A stretch of DNA of 64,000 nt, taken from JAHDNZ01 sp036721855. GTDB lineage: Bacteria > Bacillota > DTU065. This document shows positions 9,468 to 17,470 of the stretch, piece after piece. How positions within the stretch are numbered: position 1 is the stretch's first letter; each line of letters opens with the position of its first letter. The translations under genes were made by a program, and so were the position numbers. The notes under the pieces are model-generated. The model searched no databases, had not been told where the DNA came from, and saw only the letters and a program-made list of their open reading frames with translations. Location of the stretch: the NCBI GenBank assembly GCA_036721855.1, contig DAIMKF010000008.1, positions 5,013 through 69,012 on the forward strand, read 5' to 3'.

Positions 9468-11090
9468 ATGATTGTTACTATTGATGGTAAAAAAATGGAA
9501 GTATCTCCCGGTACTAATGTGTTAAGTCTTGTAAGAGAAGGAACTTTGGCTTGTAAGGTAGACAATTACCTAGAAAGTCTTTCTTATGAAATTAATTCGA
9601 AGGTAGATATTAAAAGTGTGGATTTGTCTTCAGTACTTGGACAGCGAATTTTTGAACGCAGTCTGGTATTTGTTTTGGTAAAAGCAGTAAGAGAACTATA
9701 TCCGACTGCACGAGTAATAGTACAGCATTCTATCTCCAATGGTATTTTTGTGGAAATAAAAAACGTTGGCAAAGCAATATCTCCGGCTATGGCCAAAGCT
9801 ATTTCTTACAGAATGAATCAAATAATTGATAGTAAGGAGCCATTTAAAAAGGAGATTCTGAGAAAGTACGAAGCAGAGAAAATGTTCTCAGAAGACAATC
9901 AACTCGACAAGGTAGAACTGTTAAGGCAAAGACCCGAAGATTATATACCTGTATTTAGTCTGGGCTGGTATAAGGATTTTTCCCATCTACCGATTGTACC
10001 TCATGCAGGTTTATTAAAACCTTTCGAACTTAAGTTTTATTTGCCGGGTTTTATTTTACAAATTCCTACTTATCAAAATCCCGGTATGATTGCCACCTAT
10101 GTCGAACAGCCTAAGCTGGCCCAAATCTTTTCGGAAGAGGAGAAACAGGCAGAGATTCTTGAGGTATCTAATGTCACTTCGTTAAATAGAAAGATTTTTG
10201 CTAACTCTAAACGTCTGATCCTGATATCAGAGGCCATTCATGCTCGCAAACTGGCCTTACTCGCTGAACAGATTATAAACAACCCTGAGAAAAGATTGAT
10301 TTTAATTGCCGGTCCTTCTTCATCCGGCAAAACTACTTTTGCCCAAAGGCTTTCAATTCAATTGGAATCTTTAGGATACAAACCTATATCGATCTCATTA
10401 GATGATTACTTTGTTGATAGAGAAAAAACGCCTTTAGATGAAGATGGCCAGCCTGACTACGAAAACATTAACGCTATTGAACTGGAGCTTTTTAACGATC
10501 AGTTGGCACGTTTAATGCAGGGAGAGAAAGTCGAGGCACCGGTATTTAACTTTAAGCTAGGCAAACGAGACGAAAAGAAAAGGGAACTTAGTGTAGGTCA
10601 CAACCAGCCGATTATTATCGAAGGTATCCATGGACTAAATGAGGAATTAACTCACGCCATACCCAAAAATCGTAAGCATAAGGTCTATGTAAGTGCGTTA
10701 ACTCAGCTAAATATCGATGATCATAACAGAGTACCGACAACTGATGCCAGGTTAATCAGAAGAATTGTCAGAGATTTCCATTATCGCAACCACGATGCTC
10801 TAAAGACTCTGAGAATGTGGCCTAAAGTCCGCCGTGGCGAAGAAAAGTATATCTTCCCTTACCAAGAAGAAGCAGAGTTTATGTTTAACTCAGCTTTACC
10901 ATATGAATTAGCTGTTTTAAAACCATATGTTGAACCGCTTTTAGTCAAAGTTGCACAGACCGAAGATGAATTCAGCGAAGCTCAAAGGTTGCTTCAGTTT
11001 TTACAGTTTTTTGCCAGTCTTAACAGCGAAAGCATACCCTCGGATAGTATTTTGAGAGAATTTATCGGAGGAAGTGTCTTCTACTCCTAA
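9468..11090 (+). CDS. Uridine-kinase-like nucleoside kinase with N-terminal TGS-like domain
   Basis: 540 residues. The N-terminus (VTIDGKKMEVSPGTNVLSLV) looks like a TGS/ubiquitin-like domain, followed by a threonyl-tRNA-synthetase-like second domain, then the P-loop kinase: GPSSSGKTTFAQRLS near residue 280, DDYFVDRE, IIIEGIHGLNE and a DARLIRRIVRDFHYR lid. This three-part layout is a recognised Clostridia/Thermotoga family annotated as nucleoside kinase; it probably phosphorylates uridine or cytidine. ATG with AGAAGGGAT eight bases before. First gene of a probable four-gene run. Confidence 0.87.
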   Translation: MIVTIDGKKMEVSPGTNVLSLVREGTLACKVDNYLESLSYEINSKVDIKSVDLSSVLGQRIFERSLVFVLVKAVRELYPTARVIVQHSISNGIFVEIKNVGKAISPAMAKAISYRMNQIIDSKEPFKKEILRKYEAEKMFSEDNQLDKVELLRQRPEDYIPVFSLGWYKDFSHLPIVPHAGLLKPFELKFYLPGFILQIPTYQNPGMIATYVEQPKLAQIFSEEEKQAEILEVSNVTSLNRKIFANSKRLILISEAIHARKLALLAEQIINNPEKRLILIAGPSSSGKTTFAQRLSIQLESLGYKPISISLDDYFVDREKTPLDEDGQPDYENINAIELELFNDQLARLMQGEKVEAPVFNFKLGKRDEKKRELSVGHNQPIIIEGIHGLNEELTHAIPKNRKHKVYVSALTQLNIDDHNRVPTTDARLIRRIVRDFHYRNHDALKTLRMWPKVRRGEEKYIFPYQEEAEFMFNSALPYELAVLKPYVEPLLVKVAQTEDEFSEAQRLLQFLQFFASLNSESIPSDSILREFIGGSVFYS

Positions 11091-11189
11091 GAAGGCAGGT
11101 TTAAGCCTGTTCTTGTGGAATACTTGCTGTAAATTCTTTAGGAACCATTATTATACTGTCGGGAGTGGTATTTGAGAGGAGCGAGTTCA

Positions 11190-11972
11190 TTGAAGGCGAG
11201 CGAAGTAGCACAATTTTTTCAGAACCTGACACCACAGGTATATCAAAGAGAAACCTGTGACGGTTTTAAATTTGGCAATGTAGATCAAGACGTTAAGAAA
11301 TTAGCTGTAACATGGATGGCAACAATGGGAGTTTTACGCGAAGCTATCAGAAGAGGTTGTGATATGGTTATTACTCATGAACCCACATTTTACAACCATT
11401 GGGATCATACTTCCGATCTCAAAGACGACCCTGCTTACCGGGTAAAAGAAGAATTTCTAAGAGAGCATAATCTGGTAGTTTATCGCGTTCACGATGGCTG
11501 GGATTTCTATCCTGAATATGGTATTTTAGATAGTCTCGCCAAAGAACTTGGTTTTAAAAGAATAGCTGGTGAATCAAGATGGATCAGGGTTTATGTTATA
11601 CCTACAATAACCTTGGATCATTTAAGCTGGGATGTTCAAAACAAACTTAGCCTTAAAGGAATTCGTTATGTGGGGGATCCAGATCAGGAAATAACCAGAG
11701 TAGGGGTTGGAGTTGGCTCGTTAGGTATGTTAAATAATCTTAAGGATGCCATGCAGTTTGGTGCGGATTGTCTTATCTGTGGAGAGACAGTCGAATGGTG
11801 GACAGCACGCTATGCTGAAGATGCTAATGTAGGTTTGATGCCGCTTGGACATTCTAATAGCGAAAACCCAGGTATGAAGTCCATGGCTACATTTCTACGA
11901 CAAAAGCTACCTCTTGAGATTGAGTATATTCAAACACCCGATCCTTTTGTCTATCGAGAGGGGGTAAAATAG
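11190..11972 (+). CDS. Nif3-like dinuclear metal centre protein (DUF34/YbgI family)
   Basis: 260 residues with the family's metal-ligand signature MVITHEPTFYNHWD near residue 60 and LICGETVEWW plus LMPLGHSNSENPG near the end, which supply the second half of the two-metal site. The family forms toroidal hexamers; its biochemical role is still debated. TTG start at 11190 chosen because GAGAGGA lies nine bases before it; the TTG at 11172 would place the ribosome site inside the gene. It is followed without a gap by the SIS gene. Confidence 0.82.
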   Translation: MKASEVAQFFQNLTPQVYQRETCDGFKFGNVDQDVKKLAVTWMATMGVLREAIRRGCDMVITHEPTFYNHWDHTSDLKDDPAYRVKEEFLREHNLVVYRVHDGWDFYPEYGILDSLAKELGFKRIAGESRWIRVYVIPTITLDHLSWDVQNKLSLKGIRYVGDPDQEITRVGVGVGSLGMLNNLKDAMQFGADCLICGETVEWWTARYAEDANVGLMPLGHSNSENPGMKSMATFLRQKLPLEIEYIQTPDPFVYREGVK

Positions 11973-12611
11973 GTGTATCAGAAGTTTCAAAAAGTTTTTA
12001 ATGAGATTATCCAAAGGATTATAGCAGATGAAACAGCTAATATTAAAAGAGCCGCTTTACTACTTAGCAAGACTGTCATGGAGGGTGGAACGCTCTATAC
12101 ATTCGGTACAGGTCATTCCCTAAGTATTGCTCTTGAAGCTGTGGGGAAAAGAGGCAGTTTAATAAAAGCCAAGCTGTTAGATGAGCATATCGGTAATCTA
12201 GCCCGTTTTGAAAGATTAGAAGGTCTAGGTCCCGTTATTATGAAAAATCACCAGCTTAATAAAGAGGATACAGTAATTGTTGCTTCCAATTCCGGTCGTA
12301 ACCCCCTAACTATTGAAGTAGCTGAAGAAGCTAAAAGAAAAGGAGCAAAAGTCATTACCATCTCGGCCCACTCTGTTAAAGCTGAATTAGGATCACTTAG
12401 AAAAGACAGCAAGTATCTTTCTGACTTTGCCGATGTGGCCATAAATAATCATGGTGATAGCAAGGATCTATTAATAGAGATTCCCAGAACTGATTTGAAG
12501 GTAGGTTCACCTTCTACTTTGACTGGTATTTACATCTATTATTTAATACTCATCGAGGCTATCGATTTGATGTTAAAAAATAATTTCCAGCCTCCCTTAA
12601 TAAAAGGATGA
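11973..12611 (+). CDS. SIS-domain phosphosugar-binding protein (UPF0309/MurQ-like)
   Basis: 212 residues, one sugar-isomerase (SIS) domain: GGTLYTFGTGHSLSIALEAV near residue 38 and VIVASNSGRNPLTIEVAEEAK near 105. It belongs with the stand-alone SIS proteins that bind phosphosugars, related to MurQ (N-acetylmuramate-6-phosphate etherase) but shorter and lacking a clear MurQ catalytic signature. GTG starts directly after the Nif3 stop, with GAGGGGG overlapping the upstream coding end. With NamZ and NagZ nearby an amino-sugar substrate is possible, but this is inference. Confidence 0.8.
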   Translation: MYQKFQKVFNEIIQRIIADETANIKRAALLLSKTVMEGGTLYTFGTGHSLSIALEAVGKRGSLIKAKLLDEHIGNLARFERLEGLGPVIMKNHQLNKEDTVIVASNSGRNPLTIEVAEEAKRKGAKVITISAHSVKAELGSLRKDSKYLSDFADVAINNHGDSKDLLIEIPRTDLKVGSPSTLTGIYIYYLILIEAIDLMLKNNFQPPLIKG

Positions 12612-14194
12612 AAGTTCTTTTAGTGGCACTCAATGCCAAATATGTGCAATCTAATTTAGCCGTTTACGCTCTTAGAACTGCTTGTCTCGCTTACGATATA
12701 AGATGCAGCATATATGAGAGTAATATCAATGAACTTCTAGTAAGCCACCTGGCCAAAATCGTAGCCTTTCAACCAGATGTAGTGGGCTTTTCCTGCTATA
12801 TTTGGAATATAGATATTATCAGTCGTTTAATTACTGATCTGAGGAAAATCTTACCACAGACGGTTATTGTTTTAGGGGGTCCTGAGGTAAGTGAAATACC
12901 TAAAGAGGCTTTGGGAAAATACCAACCAGATTATATTATATCAGGTCCGGGTGAAAAAGCATGGCCTGAGTTGCTTATAGCTCTTAAAGAAGGCACCAAA
13001 ATGCCCCAAATCGTTGAAAAGACTGTCAGTATAGATCAAACATCATTTCCCTATTTTCCTGAGGATGATCTTAAAAACCATCTTGTTTATTATGAAGCAT
13101 CAAGAGGCTGTGCAAATCGTTGTGCATATTGCCTATCTTCTGTAAACCGAAAGCTTGAGTTTAGACCTCTGGAATTAGTGTTTCAGGATTTAAAAAAGCT
13201 TTGGGAGATGGGGATTAAGCAGATTAAATTTGTCGATCGCACCTTTAATTTAGATAAAAAACGCACTTTAACAATTTGGCAACATCTCTTAACCAATTAT
13301 CCCGAGGGTAATTTCCATTTTGAGATGGCAGCAGACAGGCTTAGCGAGGCGGAAATGGATTTTTTAAAAAAGGTACCGGCGGGACTTTTTCAAATGGAAA
13401 TTGGTGTTCAATCAACTTATGTACCCACTTTAGAAGCTATTAATCGTTCTACTAACTCAAACATCCTTTTAAATAGATTGAAAGAACTATCTGAAGAAAC
13501 CAAGGTGCTTGTTTATGCCGATTTAATTGCAGGTTTACCTTTAGAAAGTTATAAGCAGTTTTTACAAAGTTTTAGTGATGTATTGGCAACAGAGCCTGAC
13601 CAACTTCAGCTTGGATTTTTGAAATTACTCCCGGGAACTTCATTAAGAGCAAAGGCTTCGAAATGGGGACTAATCTACTCGAATTATCCGCCCTATGAAA
13701 TATTAAAAACAGATCACATTTCTTTTAGTGAACTACAAAAGTTGAAAGGTTTAGAATGGACTGTTGATCTTTTCTATAATTCTGGTTATTTTAAGGAGAC
13801 ATTAAAGGAGATTGATAGTTTAAGGTTAGGTCCTTTTTTTATTGAACTTCAAGAAAGGTTAACAAAAGCCGGTGAACTTTTTCAAAAGAGAAAAGTGGAG
13901 TCTCGCTATAAATTCTTGAGTAAAGAACTTCCCGAACTAGCGGATTGGATTTTGCTTGATTTTTTAAAACAGGGGCTATCCCATACCATACCTTCTTGGT
14001 ATAAAGGCGAGCTCTATTTAGAATCTTCTCGGGAAAGCAAAAAAATGTTTTCAAATGAAAAAAGGCCGGTCTTACTTTTAAGGCTTACACCAAATTTAGA
14101 AAAAAGATTTCTAACCAAAAAGCTAGCCCTTATTATGGGTCTCCCTCATATAGACAGGCGTTGCCAAGAGATTCTAACTATAAATGAAAGCTGA
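12608..14194 (+). CDS. B12-binding radical SAM protein (DUF4080 type)
   Basis: 528 residues: an N-terminal cobalamin-binding Rossmann domain (VVGFSCYIWNIDI; VLGGPEVSE), then the radical SAM core with the cluster motif CANRCAYC near residue 170 and FHFEMAADRLSEAEMDFL, then a C-terminal DUF4080 domain. Its ATG overlaps the previous stop (ATGA). Family members are oxygen-sensitive enzymes of unknown substrate, often thought to modify lipids or small molecules. Last gene of the run; a convergent terminator follows. Confidence 0.87.
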   Translation: MKVLLVALNAKYVQSNLAVYALRTACLAYDIRCSIYESNINELLVSHLAKIVAFQPDVVGFSCYIWNIDIISRLITDLRKILPQTVIVLGGPEVSEIPKEALGKYQPDYIISGPGEKAWPELLIALKEGTKMPQIVEKTVSIDQTSFPYFPEDDLKNHLVYYEASRGCANRCAYCLSSVNRKLEFRPLELVFQDLKKLWEMGIKQIKFVDRTFNLDKKRTLTIWQHLLTNYPEGNFHFEMAADRLSEAEMDFLKKVPAGLFQMEIGVQSTYVPTLEAINRSTNSNILLNRLKELSEETKVLVYADLIAGLPLESYKQFLQSFSDVLATEPDQLQLGFLKLLPGTSLRAKASKWGLIYSNYPPYEILKTDHISFSELQKLKGLEWTVDLFYNSGYFKETLKEIDSLRLGPFFIELQERLTKAGELFQKRKVESRYKFLSKELPELADWILLDFLKQGLSHTIPSWYKGELYLESSRESKKMFSNEKRPVLLLRLTPNLEKRFLTKKLALIMGLPHIDRRCQEILTINES

Positions 14195-14219
14195 CAATCA
14201 AACTGTCAGCTTTCATTTC
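14183..14219. terminator. Bidirectional terminator between radical SAM and dehydrogenase genes
   Basis: 15-bp perfect inverted repeat (14183-14197 with 14205-14219) with a seven-base loop, A-rich on the left and T-rich on the right. It overlaps both stop codons of the convergent genes. Confidence 0.82.
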
Positions 14220-15174
14220 ATTCAGGATTAAATTCCTCCATGTCTTTTGCTAATTCTTTAAGTACAACCGAGGCAGAGATAAAGTCTTTTTGCTCCTGTT
14301 GATTAAGCGGAAGTTCAATGGCTTTCTGAATACCCCCCGCACCAATAACTGCCGGAAGCCCCATGCTTACATTATAAACACCAAGATAACCGTTTATGTG
14401 CATAGACACAGTAAGTACGGAGTGTTCATCTTTCAAGACAGCTTCAGTAATACGTGTCAAGGCCAAAGCAATGGCATAATACGTGGCTCCCTTTTTTTTA
14501 ATGACTTCCATACCAGCATCACGAACCTCTAAAAAGATCTGTTCACGCTTTTTACGCTCACAGATTCGATTACATAAACTGCAATAAGTAGCCATTGGTA
14601 CACCTGAGATATTGGCTAAGCTCCATACCGGCAACTCTCCTTCGCCATGTTCGCCGATAATATCGGCATGGATACTACGAGCCTCAATATGGCAATTTTG
14701 GGCAAGAGCAAAGCGAAATCTAGCTGTATCAAGAAGTGTTCCCGACCCAAAGACTTTTCCTTTAGGTTGCTTTGATGTCCTTTGGGCAGTTAAGGACATA
14801 AGATCAACCGGATTGGTAGCTACAATTATTACAGGGTCAGAAGCATAAATATTTAACTGATTAACGATTTCTTGAACAATGCGGCTGTTAGAATGAATCA
14901 GGTCCCGGCGGCTTTGGCCAGGTTTTCTTGGTAGGCCAGCTGTTATAATAACTACTTCAGCATCCCTCGTATCTTGATAAGTTCCAGCATAAATATTAGC
15001 TGGGTTTAAAAATGGCAGGCCATGGTTAATATCTAAAGCTTCACCTTCAGCTTTTTCTTTATTGATATCGATAATTACCAGTTCGGAAACAAGACCTTTG
15101 ACAGCTAAGGTAAAGGCCGTTGTCGCACCTACTTGACCGGCACCAACTATGGCAACTTTATTTTTTTTTATCAA
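14218..15174 (-). CDS. L-lactate/malate dehydrogenase family protein
   Basis: 318 residues, NAD Rossmann motif VAIVGAGQVGATTAF at the N-terminus, catalytic GEHGEGELPVW (His of the proton relay) near residue 180. TTG start at 15174, placed seven bases after AGGAGG. The body resembles L-lactate dehydrogenase, but the substrate-loop segment reads AGLPRKPGQSRRDL: arginine where lactate dehydrogenases have glutamine (the classic LDH/MDH specificity position), which favours malate/oxaloacetate. It lies 36 bases after the NamZ gene on the same strand. Which substrate it uses needs assay. Confidence 0.8.
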   Translation of the reverse strand: MIKKNKVAIVGAGQVGATTAFTLAVKGLVSELVIIDINKEKAEGEALDINHGLPFLNPANIYAGTYQDTRDAEVVIITAGLPRKPGQSRRDLIHSNSRIVQEIVNQLNIYASDPVIIVATNPVDLMSLTAQRTSKQPKGKVFGSGTLLDTARFRFALAQNCHIEARSIHADIIGEHGEGELPVWSLANISGVPMATYCSLCNRICERKKREQIFLEVRDAGMEVIKKKGATYYAIALALTRITEAVLKDEHSVLTVSMHINGYLGVYNVSMGLPAVIGAGGIQKAIELPLNQQEQKDFISASVVLKELAKDMEEFNPE

Positions 15175-15209
15175 GACTATTCCTCCTAACATCCACTTTG
15201 GCTATTAAT

Positions 15210-16322
15210 TTAGTAGAGAAGATAGGGTTTAATTTGTTGCTTAAAGTGGTTCAGTTCATTTTCAAAAATTTGTTGAATCTCTTTTGGAGTTAAAATCGGT
15301 AGCAACGAGTATAAGCGATTACCAGCTAAAGCATTAAATCTAGCCAGATTAACTTTAAAATCAGCGCAGTTATTAAGTAGATCAGAGATCATAGAAATAC
15401 CTGTATAAATAGGATCAAAAGTTTTATCATCGGTAATATGTAAACAAACTCCTTCACACTTAACACCCTGATATCTCCAGAAAGTGGGTATAAATTCCAC
15501 CGCTCTAAAATAAACCCCGGGAATACCTAAGGAATTAAGCCTTGAAGAATATTCGTGACCATTTAGAAAAGGCGCACCTATTATTTCAAAAGGCTGAGTT
15601 GTACCACGTCCTTCAGAGACATTAGTGCCTTCAAAGAGACAGGTGCCAGGATAAACCTTGATAGTATTAAAAGAAGGGATATTAGGTGAGGGAGCAACCC
15701 AAGGTAGCTTGTATGAAACAAAATCTTTTTTAGGATCATAACCTTCGCAACGAATAACCAGAGGAGGATTGCTCTTATTGCTGTATAAATGACCGATTTC
15801 GCCTAATGTTAATCCATGCTGCCAAGCTAGGTTATCAAGGCCCAAAAAAGAAGCTGCTTCTTTTTCTAAGATGTTACCTCTTATTATTCGACCGAGGGGG
15901 TTTGGTCGATCTAAGATGACAAAATCTAAATTATGCTCCAAGGCTTTTTTATAAGCATTAACCATGGTGACACCATAGGTATAAAAACGTACGCCAACAT
16001 CTTGAATATCAAAGACTAAAGTGTCAATTTCAGCGAGCATTTCAGTAGTAGGTTCGGTAGTATTGTCAAAAAGGCTATAGATTGGTAAACCACTTGGTTT
16101 ATGCATATGAGAGGCCACTTTAATTGTATCTTGCACAGAACCGGAAAAACCATGCTCAGGGGAGAAGAGTACTTTTAATTCTATATTTGGTATCTCAAGT
16201 AAAACTTGCCAGTTTGGCCGGATAGACTTAGTTATTCCGGTATGATTAGTAATAAGGCCAATTTTCCTACCTTTTAACAAGGAACAGTTTTTAGAGATGA
16301 GTACATCTATTCCATAAAGCAT
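15210..16322 (-). CDS. namZ: Exo-beta-N-acetylmuramidase NamZ-like (DUF1343, GH171)
   Basis: 370 residues matching the DUF1343 family: KIGLITNHTGITKS near residue 20, LKVLFSPEHGFSG near 50, VFDIQDVGVRFYTYG near 105, DRPNPLGR near 140 and FEGTNVSEGRGTTQPFE near 230. In Bacillus, NamZ releases terminal N-acetylmuramic acid from wall fragments and works with NagZ, also present in this window. No signal peptide is visible, so this copy looks cytoplasmic, acting on imported fragments. Likely co-transcribed with the downstream dehydrogenase. Confidence 0.85.
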   Translation of the reverse strand: MLYGIDVLISKNCSLLKGRKIGLITNHTGITKSIRPNWQVLLEIPNIELKVLFSPEHGFSGSVQDTIKVASHMHKPSGLPIYSLFDNTTEPTTEMLAEIDTLVFDIQDVGVRFYTYGVTMVNAYKKALEHNLDFVILDRPNPLGRIIRGNILEKEAASFLGLDNLAWQHGLTLGEIGHLYSNKSNPPLVIRCEGYDPKKDFVSYKLPWVAPSPNIPSFNTIKVYPGTCLFEGTNVSEGRGTTQPFEIIGAPFLNGHEYSSRLNSLGIPGVYFRAVEFIPTFWRYQGVKCEGVCLHITDDKTFDPIYTGISMISDLLNNCADFKVNLARFNALAGNRLYSLLPILTPKEIQQIFENELNHFKQQIKPYLLY

Positions 16323-16461
16323 TGAACAACCCCCTTAAATTTTTCTAGTAATGCTATATATAATTAAAGTCAGAGCAGGAAAATATATTTGGTAACCAGA
16401 AAGTCTTATTAGAATCATATATTGGTGAAGAAAATACATTAGAATTTCTCTATCTTTCTGC

Positions 16462-16490
16462 TTGCATTCTGTCCACTTAAGGTCTATAAT
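16462..16490 (+). promoter_or_regulatory. Sigma-A promoter of the sigma factor gene
   Basis: TTGCAT (16462-16467), a 17-base spacer, and TATAAT (16485-16490). Transcription should start near 16497, about 50 bases before the coding start. Confidence 0.8.
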
Positions 16491-16504
16491 AGAGAAAATA
16501 GGAA

Positions 16505-16519
16505 TGATAATCATTATCA
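16505..16519. promoter_or_regulatory. Fur box over the sigma factor promoter
   Basis: TGATAATCATTATCA is an exact 7-1-7 palindrome, identical to the Bacillus Fur consensus (TGATAAT N ATTATCA). It lies about 8-22 bases after the expected transcription start, a normal repressor position. PerR and Zur boxes differ in the outer bases, so Fur is preferred. Confidence 0.78.
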
Positions 16520-16548
16520 ATAGCTTTAAGTAAGGGTGGGTGACCGAC

Positions 16549-17301
16549 ATGCTTAGTGGAATTGAGAAAAATGTTAGAGGTGTAGTTACTGGAAAAGATT
16601 GGGATTCATTTTCTGCCGAAAAGTTGAGAACTGAGCTGTTTGATCACTATCACGAGCTGGTTCCTCGATTAGTTAGGCGTTTTGCTGGCAAGGGTGAAAG
16701 CTGGGAGGATCTGTTACAAGTAGGCTATTTAGGTTTATTAAAAGCAATAGACAAATTCGATCCCAAACAAGGTAATTCCTTTATCGCCTATGCCATACCT
16801 ACGATTCAAGGCGAATTAAAAAGACATTTCCGTGATAAGGCTTGGCGCATAAAAGTATCTAGACGCAACAAAGAAAAAGCATTACAAGTTAAGGAATTTA
16901 TTGATAACTATCTGAGGTTAGAAGGAAATAAACCTAGTAATGACGTGATTGCTAAGGAAATGAATCTTTCTTTAGCTGATGTTACAGATGCAAAACAGAT
17001 TCTTGATAATTTTTATACGCTAAGCTTAGATGCACCTGTTTCATCTGATCCCGGTGCCGATGATCTTGGCTCTTTATTTGGAGGAGAGGATACCGGTTTT
17101 GAAGAGATTTTAAATCGAGAAACTTTAGACAGTGTTTTAAGATATCTACCGAAGAGACAGCAGGACATACTGAAACTTCGCTACTTTGATACTTTACCCC
17201 AAAGACAAGTCGCAGATATGTTAGGAATATCCCAAATGCATGTTTCTCGTTTAGAACGAAAAGCTCTTGATAAACTAAAAAAGCTCTTGCAAGTAAATTA
17301 G
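16549..17301 (+). CDS. Sigma-70 family factor of the SigB/SigF/SigG group
   Basis: 250 residues with regions 2 (DLLQVGYLGLLKAIDKFDP near residue 60), 3 and 4 (LPKRQQDILKLRYFDTLPQRQVADMLGISQMHVSRLERKAL at the C-terminus, the helix-turn-helix). It recruits RNA polymerase to a special promoter set; this group covers stress and forespore factors. ATG at 16549 is chosen over the GTG at 16540 because GGTGA lies six bases ahead of it. No anti-sigma or anti-anti-sigma gene adjoins, unlike sigF or sigB operons. The perfect Fur box in its promoter suggests it is made when iron is scarce. Confidence 0.85.
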   Translation: MLSGIEKNVRGVVTGKDWDSFSAEKLRTELFDHYHELVPRLVRRFAGKGESWEDLLQVGYLGLLKAIDKFDPKQGNSFIAYAIPTIQGELKRHFRDKAWRIKVSRRNKEKALQVKEFIDNYLRLEGNKPSNDVIAKEMNLSLADVTDAKQILDNFYTLSLDAPVSSDPGADDLGSLFGGEDTGFEEILNRETLDSVLRYLPKRQQDILKLRYFDTLPQRQVADMLGISQMHVSRLERKALDKLKKLLQVN

Positions 17302-17350
17302 TTGCTTGCTTTATTGAAAATAAAATATAGATAAAACTATTTGTTTCCTC

Positions 17351-17374
17351 AGCTACCCTTCGGGGTAGCTTTTA
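17351..17374 (+). terminator. Terminator after the sigma factor gene
   Basis: Eight-base stem AGCTACCC / GGGTAGCT closed by a TTCG tetraloop (17351-17370) and followed by TTTT. Confidence 0.85.
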
Positions 17375-17470
17375 TCACAAAATACAAAAAACTGTTACCA
17401 CTATTAAATAACTTTCAGACTGAGCATTATCTTATTCGGATTAACGGGTAAATCTAAGGGAGGAAACGCT

